Assembly: GCA_022113835.1 (NCBI GenBank) | Contig: JAILWY010000025.1 | Location: 2,914,001 to 2,978,000, forward strand | Reading direction: 5' to 3' | Origin: Atopsyche davidsoni | Lineage: Eukaryota; Arthropoda; Insecta; Trichoptera; Hydrobiosidae | Length of the DNA stretch: 64,000 nucleotides | Shown: piece by piece, positions 1 through 11,430 of the stretch | Layout of the letters: the number at the start of each line of letters is the position of its first letter | Numbering within the stretch: position 1 is the first letter of the stretch | The notes under the pieces: model-generated | The model's input: only the letters and a program-made list of their open reading frames with translations | What the model was told of the DNA's origin: nothing | The model's database searches: none | Program-made: the position numbers and the translations under genes

Positions 1-306
1 CATATTTTGAATTAAATATTGTTGATAATAATAAGGAAGATATAATAATTGTGATAATAACATTGCATGAAGAGCACAATGGGTTGAAGATATTATTTTG
101 TAGTTTCACAATGCAATAAATCAATACCCAAGTGCAAAATATGATCAAGATGTAAAATAAAATAATCTTTAAAGCGATGAGTAAAACTAAAAATATACAG
201 TGCCATTAAAGTGGTAAATCAAAATTTATTTTATTTTAATTATAGACACAACAAATATTAAATATTGTGAATAAATAAGTATTTTGGTTATAAATATTTT
301 GGCTAC

Positions 307-1147
307 CTGTGGCATGTAGCCGATTCTTGGCCCCGGAACACCACTGCCTCTAGAGCCAGGAGTGCCTCCGAGGACCCAGATTTCTCCGGCATTGAGGCGC
401 CTCCGCCCTACAATACAGGAGAGCAGAGTCGTCTTGCCACAGCCTGATGCTCCAAGCAAACCATATCTGAAAATGAAAAATGCAAGGTAAGATTATACAT
501 TTAAATCGGATCTTTAAAAAAACGCATAGGGCTGGGCGCTAGTATAATTAAAATATTTTATTTTAACTTTGAATCATAATTCATTTTGTTCGTTCGTTTT
601 GGGCATTCTGAGTTTTTAAGATTTTATGTAGCGTATGTTTTGTATGAATGCTTAGTGAATATTACTGGCTAGATCAGTTTAGGAGTTTTTAAAACAAAAG
701 TCAGTCTACCATTAATGCGTTTAGATATATATATATTTATTTTTTATATTATTTACTTTTAGCGGATATAAAAGCAACCCAACTATAGTGTTTCCACCAC
801 AAATCTTACACTTTATGTTTTCAGAGTCAGTTCAGGTTACATATAATAAGCTTTAGATAGCTTTGTAGCTGTTGTTCTTTTAAGTGTTCAATATTAATTC
901 ATGTGTAAACTCACATGCAACCCTTGGCCACGGTCATGTTGAGGCCGTCCAGTATGACGTTAGGGTTCTTCTTGGGGCCATAGTTCTTGTGCGCTCTCCG
1001 CACGCAGACGGCTTGTTGCCGGCGCGTCGCTACAGTGGACTTCTGAGTCATCAGCACATGGCGAGGCCTTTTGGTCGATACGTCCGCCATACTGCTCTCC
1101 ACTGGAGCCACCGCCGCCTCTTGCTCCATGGTGGAAAGTGCGTCTCA
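307..1147 (-). CDS. ABC transporter (ABCH / ABCG20-like), first two coding exons
   Basis: Partial gene; the 3' part lies left of the window. Exon A is 1147..915, with a TTTACTTGCAG acceptor, 5'UTR and ATG at 1129..1127, and ends before GTGAGT. Exon B is 466..307, after TTTTCAG and before GTAGCC. The two join in frame to give 125 residues. Residues 1-50 are a cytosolic lead. The nucleotide-binding domain then begins, with Walker A GASGCGKT at residues 77-84 and the Q-loop end GYMPQ at 121-125, the last residue before the intron. The GSGVPGPRIGYMPQ stretch is typical of insect ABCH and ABCG20-like proteins, half transporters with an N-terminal ATPase; some, such as fly Snustorr, are needed for the lipid barrier of the cuticle. 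The signature motif, Walker B and membrane part are outside the window, so the exact subfamily is inferred. At least one non-coding exon lies upstream, to the right of 1147. Confidence 0.88.
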
Positions 1148-3380
1148 CTGCAAGTAAACCAAACATTAGTAAAATACCAGTTAAATACTATTTTGGTATT
1201 TGGCATGTTATATACAGAAAATCACAGAAAACCTGTTCGAGAAAGAGTTTTTCGTCCTGAAGGTAAATTATTATATGGGATTCAAACCATGGTTCTGATT
1301 TGTTAGCAACTACCGCTGAATATTAGACCAAGTTGAGATTTCTGAAGTCAATAATACCCTTTGATATTTGATTTGATAAATTGATAAAAATACATAATAT
1401 ATGCATTCAAACAATAGCACAATGAAGTTAAAATCATCTACAGGAGAGTCCTTCATCCTTAATTGTGTAAACAATAGGTTTCGATATAAAGTACTGTCAT
1501 CTTTATAAGTGGGTCATCATATTGCATGCAACCAGAACAATGATTGTAATTAATAAAAATATATTTTTTAGATTATGGTCATTGAAAAGTTGCCTATTGT
1601 CATATATCACGAATGCTCGAAACTACGGGGGTTCTATGATGAGTTATGTGAATTATTTAATATGAATCAATTCATGTCCTCAATGTAAATTTATTATGTA
1701 TCCACTATTTAAAAATGTGTTTGGCCTTCAGGCACGGTAAAAGTGAAACTTTTTGTACATTACAGACAATGATAATGTATTTAGTAAATTTATTTCATGA
1801 ATTAAATTCAAGGCATTCATAAAATGTGTTATTTTAATAATGCAATTTGATTTTATTAATAATTGATAAAATCCCTCACACACGTCATTGAAAAATGCTT
1901 TACATAAGAAATTACCGAAAAAGTGACCGCACTATAATTTTTCGTAATAAATTTGATATTATTTATTAGTTATTATAAATACTTATTTATAAATAAATAT
2001 GCTACAATAATGAGTTCAACAACTTCTTATTGTTTTTCGGGGAAGAAATAGCCACCTTTATCTGCTGAAGTCTTCAGGTTAGAATTTCACATAAATTATA
2101 ACTTATTCAATTATTACGGAAAAAACTTGGTTTTACAAGAAATTTTTCTATCAAATCCATTGAATTTAATTGATTTTTGATACAAATATTTAAATTTAAT
2201 TCGATGAAGGTAATTATGTATTAGGTATGCAAGGCAACCATGAATGCTGAAAAATTATAGAAGCCTCATATATCTCAACGTTTTATTAGAGATCAAACTT
2301 ATAGTTGTACTTAAATTCAATTACATATAATATTGTATATAAAATGTTTTCAATAACACAAATGATATGTATTATAATGACGGAAAATATAGCTCACTTA
2401 TGCCATCTCTAGCATGATCAAGTTACAATAAAGTAAGGTCGCATAATTCTCGTACAGTTGTCCTCTAGAAATGTTTATATTTATAGTAAACAACAACCTT
2501 TTTACGTGATGTTTCAAAAATACTAACTTCCCCTGAAAATGATGCACTAATAAGATCTAATAAAGGTCATAGTAATAAATTGTAATTTTATGCACGCACA
2601 TGCATGTATCTGGTTTATCGATTTGAGTAATGAATCTACGTGTAACATTTATCAGTAAGACGGAAAGTTTTAAACCAAGCTTGACTGCATATTTCAGGAG
2701 GCCTTAGATAAACGATTTAAGGTTTATAATATTTATAAGTTGGTCTGAAAAAATAGAAATCGAGGCTTCACATGATGAATTTTGCATAAAAGTAAAAAAG
2801 TCCCACAGTAAATATATTTTTTTAGTATTGTTGGACCAAACATGTGAATATATAATATTTTATTATTTTTGAAGAAAATATGAAAGTATATACTCTTAAG
2901 GACTTGAGGGACTATATTTTTCTTTCCAATTATTTTTATTGAAAATTAATGGCACGTGAATGGCTAAAATATAATTAAGGCTTTATAAAATTATGGGATT
3001 ATTGGGAATTTGCGATTAGACATGCTCACATGATATGTTTTAATTTTACCTTTTAATAATTTAGAGTGACCGTCGAACTGTTTATATAATGAGTTGTAAT
3101 TTATTAGTGCTAGAAACTAAACGTACAATACAAGTAGTACAATTAAAAGCAATGGAATTTAAAATTAAACAACTTAATATAAGTAAAAAATACACTTAAC
3201 TAAGTAAGAAAAAAAAAATTGTTCAATCAAGTCTATGAATAATTTTTTTGGTTGTATTTATAAATTAGGCTTATTAAAAAACATTCCTTAAAACCGGTAC
3301 TTACATCAAATTGTTATACTGATGCTCTTGAATTGGGAAAAAGTCAAATTGTAATGATGCTAGAACGACAAAGAGAAAAC
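1148..3380. other. AT-rich non-coding stretch, 5' of the ABC transporter
   Basis: No coding exon or recognisable repeat is visible. The acceptor at 1148 shows that part of it is an intron in the 5'UTR of the transporter; the first exon was not found. Confidence 0.5.
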
Positions 3381-3745
3381 TTTTTTATGTTGTGGTCTGA
3401 TTGGTTAGATTCTTCGCATGAGTAATTATGACCGATCCGATAATACAAGTTTATACTTCATAGACAGACCTTTGTTACTGTCTCTTGGAATATTTCAGTT
3501 TTGAGACTGAAGATTGTCGCTTTTTCATAAACAACACCACACTCGACCAAACATGAAAATTGTTTGCACATCACCATATAATCAATATGAATATTATATA
3601 ATTAGATTATTTCAAGGAATACTACACATCTTGTATTGTTTTCTTTTATGCTAATTTACAATAGTTATTAAGGCTTTGCTTACAATACGTTGTGTGGCCG
3701 TTCCTTGATCCTGGCGCAGGGATTACAAGATGTGGCTAAAGTGGT
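3380..3745 (+). repeat. Dispersed repeat, 0.35 kb family (copy 1)
   Basis: This segment matches the reverse complement of 31400-31720 over most of its length. Landmarks are the GATTGGT and AATTATGACC region, TTTCAGTTTTGAGACTGAAG, a TTATTTCAAGGAATACTA block, and a terminal module around CTTACAATACG-GTGTGGC and GATCCTGGCGCAGG. Shorter copies of the terminal module occur at 7560-7640, 14095-14165 and 31720-31920. No coding potential is visible, so it is probably a non-autonomous element of unknown class. Confidence 0.7.
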
Positions 3746-4445
3746 AGGGTGCATGGATTTCTCTATTTTCGTTATTGAGTTTGTTCAAGACAACATAATG
3801 GGTTTATAATACTTAACAGCACATATTGTATTTTAGTACTTATGTATTTCGGGCTTTGAAGAACCATTGGAAAATTACGAGCTCTATGCAGTGTTCTTAT
3901 GACGTGTGATATAATTTATATAAACGTCTTAAGTACATATTCCAGCTGCAAGGTTGCGATTGCATAAAAAAAACCTTCGCATTATAATATACATTACATA
4001 AATACTTGCAAATGCATTGCTGCAGAACATTAATTATATCCGTTGAGATAATTCATATGGATCACTTTATAATTAATTAGACATATTGTTATATTACAAT
4101 AATTATACATACATTATTGAATAGAAAATATTTTCCAGTGGCATTTGGATTACACAATCAGTAAAATAATGCATGCCTTTAAATATTTTTAAAGCCTGAA
4201 ATCAACGCCGAAGAGATATACAAGACACTTTTTCTAAATATTAAGTACTTTTACGATTTCTAAAGCTCATTTTATATTAAACGAATAAAAGTGTTTGCTC
4301 AAATTTTAAACTCAACGCACACCACTGCAATTAAATTCTAAAGCTGAATTTCGTTTCGTACTTTCACAGGCAAAGCTTTGTATTAATATGTACAGCGTTT
4401 TAAATGTTAATTGGTTAGATCGAGTAAATGTAATATCATATATAC

Positions 4446-4663
4446 CAGGGGTGGCCAACAAGTGAAGCCGAAGTCGAAGCCAATTTCTGTCGATCACTCG
4501 CGATGTCCCGATTAGACTACATGATAAATAAAGCACTAATTTATAATTTATTTAGAAATGCATACCTGTAAGAGAATGCATTTCTCACCTCCCTCTCCTT
4601 ACTTAAACCGCGCCTCTGAGAAGTCGATCTAAATATTATGTACACAAAAGTTGGCTACCCCTG
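4446..4663. mobile_element. hAT-type MITE with CAGGGGTGGCCAAC ends (copy 1)
   Basis: The 218-bp element begins CAGGGGTGGCCAAC and ends GTTGGCTACCCCTG, an imperfect terminal inverted repeat of the hAT type. It shares an internal CACCTCCCTCTCC and CGCGCCTCTG block and the TACACAAAAGTTGG end with the copy at 40608-40893. The flanking 8-mers (ATATATAC and AAATATAT) do not match well, so the target duplication has decayed. It does not code for protein. Confidence 0.75.
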
Positions 4664-4917
4664 AAATATATCACAAAAAAGACTCCCAAAGTATTAATTA
4701 TGTGCGTGGCCAGTTGGTGTGCCAGTAATGCGTGAGGTCAGATCGAGACGCCTTGAACTGAATCAGACGTCCCTACGCAGCTTTTTTATCCTTCCAGCAG
4801 TACTTTCGCTTCAAAGTAATCAGTTTTTTTAATGCATACCGGATTTCGGCAAGCAGTTTTATCATAATAAATCACGCTGACTGCTTACTATATATAATTT
4901 GCATATAGATTATCGAT

Positions 4918-4975
4918 TAAAAGGTGAGATTCGAACCCACACCTCTCGGCCATCTCACCTCTCGCCTAAAATGCC
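4918..4975 (-). repeat. tRNA-derived fragment (SINE-like)
   Basis: On the minus strand the A-box-like TGGCCGAGAGG is followed after only a few bases by the B-box-like GGTTCGAATCT, and a 7-bp GGTGAGA / TCTCACC complementarity surrounds them. The A-box resembles tRNA-Ser and tRNA-Leu. The anticodon arm is missing, so this is a shrunken tRNA relic or SINE head, not a working tRNA. Confidence 0.55.
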
Positions 4976-6067
4976 ATCCACTAGTAACAGATTGAAATGA
5001 TTTTTTTGCTCCAAAAGGGTTTTTTTTAAAATAAATGTGAACTTTTCGTAATGATATAGATTATTTGTAATGGGAATTGGTGCAGTTACACAAAACTTAC
5101 GAGTTTAAATATAAACATAATAGCTCTAAGTGCTTTATCCACATGTACAAAATTTCGCACATTATCATATGATTTAATTTTTTTAATAAGTGTTGATACT
5201 TTGTTTAGTTTTGTTACTTGTGACAGACGGTTCAATATTTTGATTAATTAATTTTCATGCTAAGATTATTATTCGATTTACGTTAATCTTCTGTTATTCT
5301 AGACAAGCCTGGTCATACTGCTATTTTCTGTGTAACATTCTTGCATCGCACATTGTTTAGACACTCGAGAGTGCGTTGATCCCATCTTTATTATAGACAT
5401 TTTTTACAATCTGTGATTGGACGAGAATTTTTTTTATAGAGTTTAAAGTGTTGGCATAAAAAGAGGAACACTTAAAACTCAGCTATAAGGAGTTTCAGCG
5501 AGAAAAACCCAATAACAATTTATAAAGCCACGAACGAAATTAAAGGCGAAAAAGTTCTCAATGCTCATGTGATAAATTGTGTAGTTTATTAAAATAATTA
5601 TGCAATATTTTTTTGCATTGTATATTTTTAAAATGATTGAAAAACCTACCTTTTAGCAGATATTCAATACATCAATATATATTTCAATAGATATTTTTTG
5701 TAAACTATCGTATTACACTGAAAAGTTATCCATCATTAAAATAATAGCCGTAAAATAATTAATGTTATATGCCGATCAATATTGCGTGGAAATGACAACA
5801 CATGCTCTGAAGTTTTCTTCTTCGAATAGTTTCAGGGTATTATATAGAATTAATTACTAATTTACTACTCATATTGATTTTTTAAGTCACACGAGAAACG
5901 CGTAATGTGAAATTTGACGAAATCTTAGGACAAATAATTAGGACAAGCAATGCTTAGTAACTGAGATCTTGACCAGGAAATTAAAGTGAGAATTGATACA
6001 GCTCGCAGTACGTTTCATAATTCGAGAAAAGTATTTTTCTCAAGAGATATAACACTGAAAACACCAA

Positions 6068-6431
6068 GTGTTATGTCGTCTCAGTTTTCTTTTATGGAGA
6101 CACTCAAGACAGCTACTTTGCGAAGAATTGAGGCGATATAATTGTGGCTGTATGGGAGAATCCTTAAAACACCATGGGTTGGCCGCGTCATAAATAAGAG
6201 AGTCTTCAGAACTCCTGACTTTGGTAAAGAAGCGTAAAGTCTCCTATTTTGGCCACATTTTTCTTAACAGTAAATATAGCATCCTCCAGCTGATTATGCA
6301 AAGAAAAATCGAAGGATAAAGGGGCATTGGAAGGAGGAAGTTTACGTAGATGTACACCTGAATTGGTGAGACTGGCCTATGATAGGCAACGGCATAGGCA
6401 TATGAGGAGAGGCATCAGAAGAAGAAGAATA
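6068..6431 (+). pseudogene. LINE 3' end fragment (reverse transcriptase C-terminus)
   Basis: The plus-strand translation, across stops and frameshifts, shows WLYGRILKTPWVGRV, then FGHIFLNSKYSILQLI, then a GIGRRKFT block. This order is typical of the extreme C-terminus of insect endonuclease/reverse transcriptase LINEs of the jockey/RTE kind. It ends in a 3' tail containing GAGGAGAGGCATCAGAAG. Related fragments occur at 10985-11430 plus 12487-12560, 14800-14970, 16996-17352, 26460-26550, 30780-30905, 38555-38590, 49115-49170 and 60370-60415. All are short and broken. The 5' truncation is as expected for LINEs. Confidence 0.75.
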
Positions 6432-6769
6432 CATTGTTTCTCGGATAAACTGAATGCCTCTGCTATGTAAGGAAGTATAGACTATACTGGTATTCTGCTG
6501 TTAGTACCTGACCTGCACCAGCAATGGAATGCAGTCCGATGACGTGCTGAATTATCATACTCTTAGTCTATAACTATGGGGGAAATAAGATACCATTGTT
6601 TAGAGAAAATAGATTATTATGGATTTAAATAAATAGCTTATAATAATTGCTTATCTTCACTGAAGAATTATGTATTATCTAGAAAAAAACATATACGATG
6701 TACGTTTACTGTACTTTAGATTGCATGATTATAGAGTATTGAAATAATATACATGTATATACGAATCCT

Positions 6770-7110
6770 CCCCGCTCTCTCCATTCTGTTGCTTGTGCTG
6801 CCATTTTGTACCCTGAGCGTGTGTAAAGGATCGGTAATTGAGTAGTGGACTTGGAATGGTTGTGGATGAATGTGCTATTGTTTATGTAGCTTGCTGCAGA
6901 AGGAGTATTAGATCTAAACGCCAGAGCTTTGTAAGGAAAGGATTATATAATAATGTTATTGGGCAGCAGCAATACGCAGATTTTTCTTTCTCATATAAAA
7001 CTGCTGGGACTCACTACACTATTTTCCCCTTAGAAAACTGGCTCAGCATGAGTATTTCAGTGAAATGGTCGCCAACCTCCTCTGAGGAGAGGCACAACTT
7101 ACAAAATAGC
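6770..7110 (+). repeat. Dispersed repeat with GGACTTGGAATG core (copy 1)
   Basis: The block runs from CTGTTGCTTGTG through a GGACTTGGAATGGTTGTGG core to TGGTCGCCAACCTCCTCTGA. The same order appears at 30036-30246 and 42860-43085, and the core also at 22245-22370 and, inverted, at 30250-30360. The right end overlaps the LINE 3' tail consensus (ACCTCCTATGAGGAGAGGCA), so the family may be a LINE 3'UTR derivative. The reading frame through it is not conserved between copies and is not taken as a gene. Confidence 0.65.
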
Positions 7111-7559
7111 AGTAAATGCCCAATAGCGTCGCTTTTGCATAAAACACTCAAAATAAATTGATGCTAGTGGATAATTATCATTCGGTTGTCGGTTGAGTCG
7201 CTGCGCGTGTAGCCGGCTTAAGTAACCTGTAGTAATCCCTTTCAAGGAGTGTGTCGTTACAGTTTTCATATTTCAAGTGGTACATCTCGGGCATGTAGCA
7301 GCCTGTGCATGCTGCAAGCTCTTACCGATTGTGCCGGTAAATCCGGCAATTTTCCATAAAAAAACCCAAGGCACCGGAATCAACAAAAAATGGTTAGTGG
7401 AGCGTCACAGCGAGGCGATTACGTTTTTCTTGTTGCCTTTGTCTGAGATCAAACACTCGGGGGCCGTTTTATTTTGTATTCAAATCAACAATCCACTTTA
7501 CAAGACAACAATATTTATGTTATAAGATTTTTTATCAAGATGCACAGTAGATATTTAAC

Positions 7560-7640
7560 GCCACACCTTGTAAGCCCCACAACCTGCGCCAGTAACAGGA
7601 GATGGCCAATATCACATTGTAAGCACAGCCTTAAAAACTA
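7560..7640 (-). repeat. Fragment of the 0.35 kb repeat family
   Basis: CTTGTAAGCCCCACAACCTG followed by a CGCCAG, ACAGGAGATGGCCA and CATTGTAAGCACAGCCTT block matches the terminal module seen at 31720-31920 and, inverted, at 3665-3740. Confidence 0.6.
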
Positions 7641-9760
7641 GTATAAATTAAAATTATTTATCATGTAATTTTATTTATTTAATATTAATTCAAGCCCACG
7701 ATCGTGGCGTGGTTGTTTTGAAATCTGTGTATTTTTTTAACTGAAAAAAAGAAAACGCGTCCGAGGTTGCACTGTGCGTCAGCCTTCAGGTGTGGCGGCC
7801 ACGCAGGTGACCAGCCTTAATTACGATTATGCAGGTGCTCGGATGTACCTGTAATTGTTGCTCACCGTTTCTTTCCAAATTGAAGGTGATTCACTCAATC
7901 GTTCATACTGACGCGATTGCAGACTCAACGCATCGACGTGCGTTTCACACAGTACTCGTCTCACAAACGAAGTTGCAACGTGAGAATCGGGTAAGGTTAA
8001 CTCCATTTTTTTATTACACGTGTTTTTTTCTCCATAAAAATATGTATAATATGTTACAATTTTTTAAATTTTTTTAATGGTTCACGAAATTTATTTGAAT
8101 AATTAAAATATTACCTAACCCTATTACTTATAAGCAAAAAAATAAATACACTTCTTCGATGTATCCAAAAATTTTTTTTATATGAACTGGGTCCTTAAAC
8201 TTTGAAAATCCAATTTTATCTGGTCATTGACTTTTCTGTACTCCACTGGCCAAATGGACTTAAAAGCATCTTACGGTTTTTGATCTTCAAACGTCATACA
8301 ATAAATAGATACTATATTCTGTGATTCTGTACCTCAATATATACTTGAGGATATATATTATATTTATTCAATACCACCCACAAGCTATTTATGCCACAGC
8401 TAAATATTTTAACTTCTACAAACTTGGGGAGATATATGAAGTATTTATTGATCGGCTCAGTTGATGCTCTCCGATTTTGTCAATTCTTGCTTGACCAGAG
8501 GGGCCATCTTTTACACTTGTAAACGAGTCTCTGCGTACATTAAATTCGGTTACGTGTGCAAATATTGGACTATGGACTTCAAACAATGACACGGATTCAA
8601 AAATTTACATAAAATTAAACATTTTTCTTTGCACTTGGTTGAGTAGTATTAGATTTTTTGTTTGCACTGTAGTGCCAATATTTACTAAGTATAGAGTCCA
8701 TCGGGCAACTTTTCCCACATCATTCTGTTCAGGGACATCCTGATTAATGCAAGCAGTTCCTGGAGGCTTTTTTTGTATCTTTATTTATAAGTGCACAACC
8801 TTCCATATCACCGGTAATTAATTTCTTTTTCGGGTGTCTCTTCTCAGAAAAGGCTGACGACCATCTCACTTAGCATATAATTATGCTAAGCCAGTGTTAC
8901 GTTAGTGTAAATAATTGAAGTTTCAAAGGTTTAAAATATATATTTAAAAAAATTCAGTCTCAATTTATTATTATTATTTCAAATGCCATAGTTACTTTAT
9001 TTGATATTTATTTCATACTTTTACATGCATAATTTTTACTGGCCCTAAGAAGTTATGCCATGTTTTCAGTTAGTAATTATTACTATTTGATCAGCAATTA
9101 GAGACTACTAATCCCTGATTATGCATTTATTTAGCTTAATCGACCACAAGCCTTGATAAATACGAGTTTTCAATGTCGAAATGAATCACTTGCAGTGCAC
9201 ACAGCCCCAAACAGCTGTTGAAAACAGTAGCTAAAATTTTTGATATTTAAGATATAAATTGTGAAAATAAATATTCAATATTCAATCCTCGAATACGGCG
9301 CGGCTCAACACCTGAGAAACCAACAGCCAAAACTTCCAAGCACATCATAGTCGTAAAGAAGTCATAGTCGACAAGACTATGATGACTAAGAGACGCCGAT
9401 GAGTATGCTCGTCATTATTTCGTCGGAAAACACGCGGAATTGGTTACCTTTAATTAATAAGCAGGTAGAAATTTAATAAGCCACCCACACGTGAATATAT
9501 GCGCGACCGAAAGAGAAAATGGCTTTCCTTTGCTGTTTGCACGTAACGCGTATTTCCTAGGTTGTTTGCGATTCGCATGAATTAACTATGCGTGGAAATT
9601 GATAATTTTTTCATATGAAAATGCAAAATTACTTTCACGAACGTCTAATTGGGTGAATAGCGTTTCGCGAGCAAAAAAATCTAAAACTTTATTTTTTTTA
9701 GTACGTCGATTATTTCAATTATATTAAACGCTGCGTTTATGAAATGCAAAATGTGAGTTT
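7640..9760. other. Intergenic stretch
   Basis: No supported gene. It holds a somewhat GC-richer patch at about 7750-8000 and a short LINE-tail-like piece near 8840-8875 (CTCAGAAAAGGCTGACGACC). Nothing else is recognisable. Confidence 0.4.
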
Positions 9761-9761
9761 T

Positions 9762-9810
9762 ATCAGTATGAAGATGGTTCCAGTACTGGGACCGAAACGT
9801 CGGAAAAAAA
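9762..9810 (+). ncRNA. Degenerate hammerhead-like motif (Penelope-like relic)
   Basis: TGAAGA is followed by a perfect 6-bp stem with one wobble (GGTTCC / GGGACC) around AGTACT, then GAAACGTCGG. This is the type I hammerhead order: CUGANGA, stem II, GAAA, a minimal stem III and GUC. C3 of the core is replaced by A, and the stem I partner is poor, so it is probably inactive. Penelope-like elements are known to carry such motifs in their terminal repeats. Confidence 0.5.
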
Positions 9811-9919
9811 ACCACTGTGTATCACAATACCAAAGATATGCAAAGACCTTTACATTTTTTAACTGCACTATTAGATTATGCGCATATAAGTTGTATTTTA
9901 GTAGCAACTGCTAACGTAA

Positions 9920-9998
9920 ATGGGTTACCAGTTCCAATCGATCAACTCAGTAAATACAACAGTTATAAGCTGCTATTATTATTCTACTGGTAACCCAT
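9920..9998. repeat. Small foldback with 13-bp arms
   Basis: ATGGGTTACCAGT (9920-9932) is the exact reverse complement of ACTGGTAACCCAT (9986-9998), with 53 bp between. It could be a tiny MITE. No target duplication was established. Confidence 0.55.
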
Positions 9999-10984
9999 AA
10001 ACCATAACATGAAACGGAAGCTAAAAGCCTTCATCCTGCAGTAGATTGACAGCTACAATGATGATTATGGAATGTGTTTGAACAGTATTTTGTTTTTCTC
10101 TTCTTACAAAATAAACGTTTTAGCCCACTAATGAGATATTGTTGAGTCTACACAAAGCCAGAGTTGTCAAAAATATATACGACTATAGATATATTTTCTA
10201 AATTAATGTTGAATTCAACCAATCGAAGCACACTCCGATTAAAAACCATATAATAAATAACTTTAATAGTATCACATCCATAAAAGTTATCACCATGATG
10301 TCAATCTCGTAAATAAATTGATTTCTATGATAACAGCTTTAAAACACGCCATCAACCAACTATATATTATATTTATATAGTTTTTCTTATTGTAAATTAT
10401 ATTTAATAGCATGTTTTGTTTTATGATTTGCACGCCACTGGTTGTTTTTTTTCTCCCTTTTTTATCTGCCCGCGCACAATTCTAAGAAATCGCAGTTTGG
10501 ACCAAATAAAACTAATGATAAATATAATAACAATCTTCGGTCAATGTCTCAGACAACGAAATAATTATTTTATGTATTTAATGGCATCGCGTACGGAAAA
10601 AACAAATTATTATTTATTTTATTACAGCCACTGCCACAATTAAATTATAAATCTGTTTGCTCCGGTTTGAAAAAAGCCGATCAACGAAAACAATTATTAA
10701 AAAATATATATCGCAATAATGCCATTTAGGCGGAGCAGTATTTTAAAAATGCCCCCAAATCACTCAACAAACTTCATATTAAATAACTGATTAAAGCACC
10801 CGGTTTTGCATTGACATGCTCAACCTCTTTGTTTCTTTGTTTTGATTTGCGCTTGTGTCACTGTTCGCTTACCAACTGTGAACTGTATTATGCCTTGAAG
10901 ACACAAATGAGACATGATCTCATAGCATTTATATCAATATATTTTATGAGCTTGCATATGATTTGAATCACACTTCGGATTGCA

Positions 10985-11430
10985 GCCTTTCCCACTTCTT
11001 GTGTATGGATCCACCAGCTTGTTGTAGGCAATTGGGATTAACGATTCTTCTTCTGATGCCTCTCCTTATAGGAAGTTGGTGACAATTTCGTCGAACATCT
11101 TTATCCAATTTGGCCGCCTCTTCCTCTTTCCATTGCTCCTTTCCCTTTTCTTGAACAATCAGCTCGAGGATGCTATATTTACTGTTACGAAAATATTTAT
11201 TATATATATAATGCAATATTTACTGTGACCTTCCGCTTCTTTACCATCGTCATGAGTTCTCTTCCTTTGCACATTCTGTGCAAGACTAAATCATGTCAAC
11301 CCATGGTGTTTTAAGGATTCTCCTATACAGCCTCAGTTCTTCGCATAGTAGCTGTCGAGAGTGTCCAAGCTTCGACTCCACAAAGCAGAACTGAGACTGA
11401 GTGAATCTCCAGTGAGATTTCAGTGTTATA
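10985..11430 (-). pseudogene. LINE 3' end fragment, split by a mariner insertion
   Basis: The minus-strand translation gives the same C-terminal LINE signature as at 6068-6431, ending in the GAGAGGCATCAGAAG tail near 11045-11065. At the other end the match stops at TATAACACTG (about 11421-11430), exactly where a mariner end begins. It resumes beyond the insertion at 12487-12560 (minus), so this LINE copy is older than the mariner insertion. Confidence 0.7.

Noticed and set aside
884..1306. 140-codon plus-strand open frame
   Set aside because: It is antisense to the ABC transporter exon at 915-1147, whose minus-strand frame has clear family motifs.
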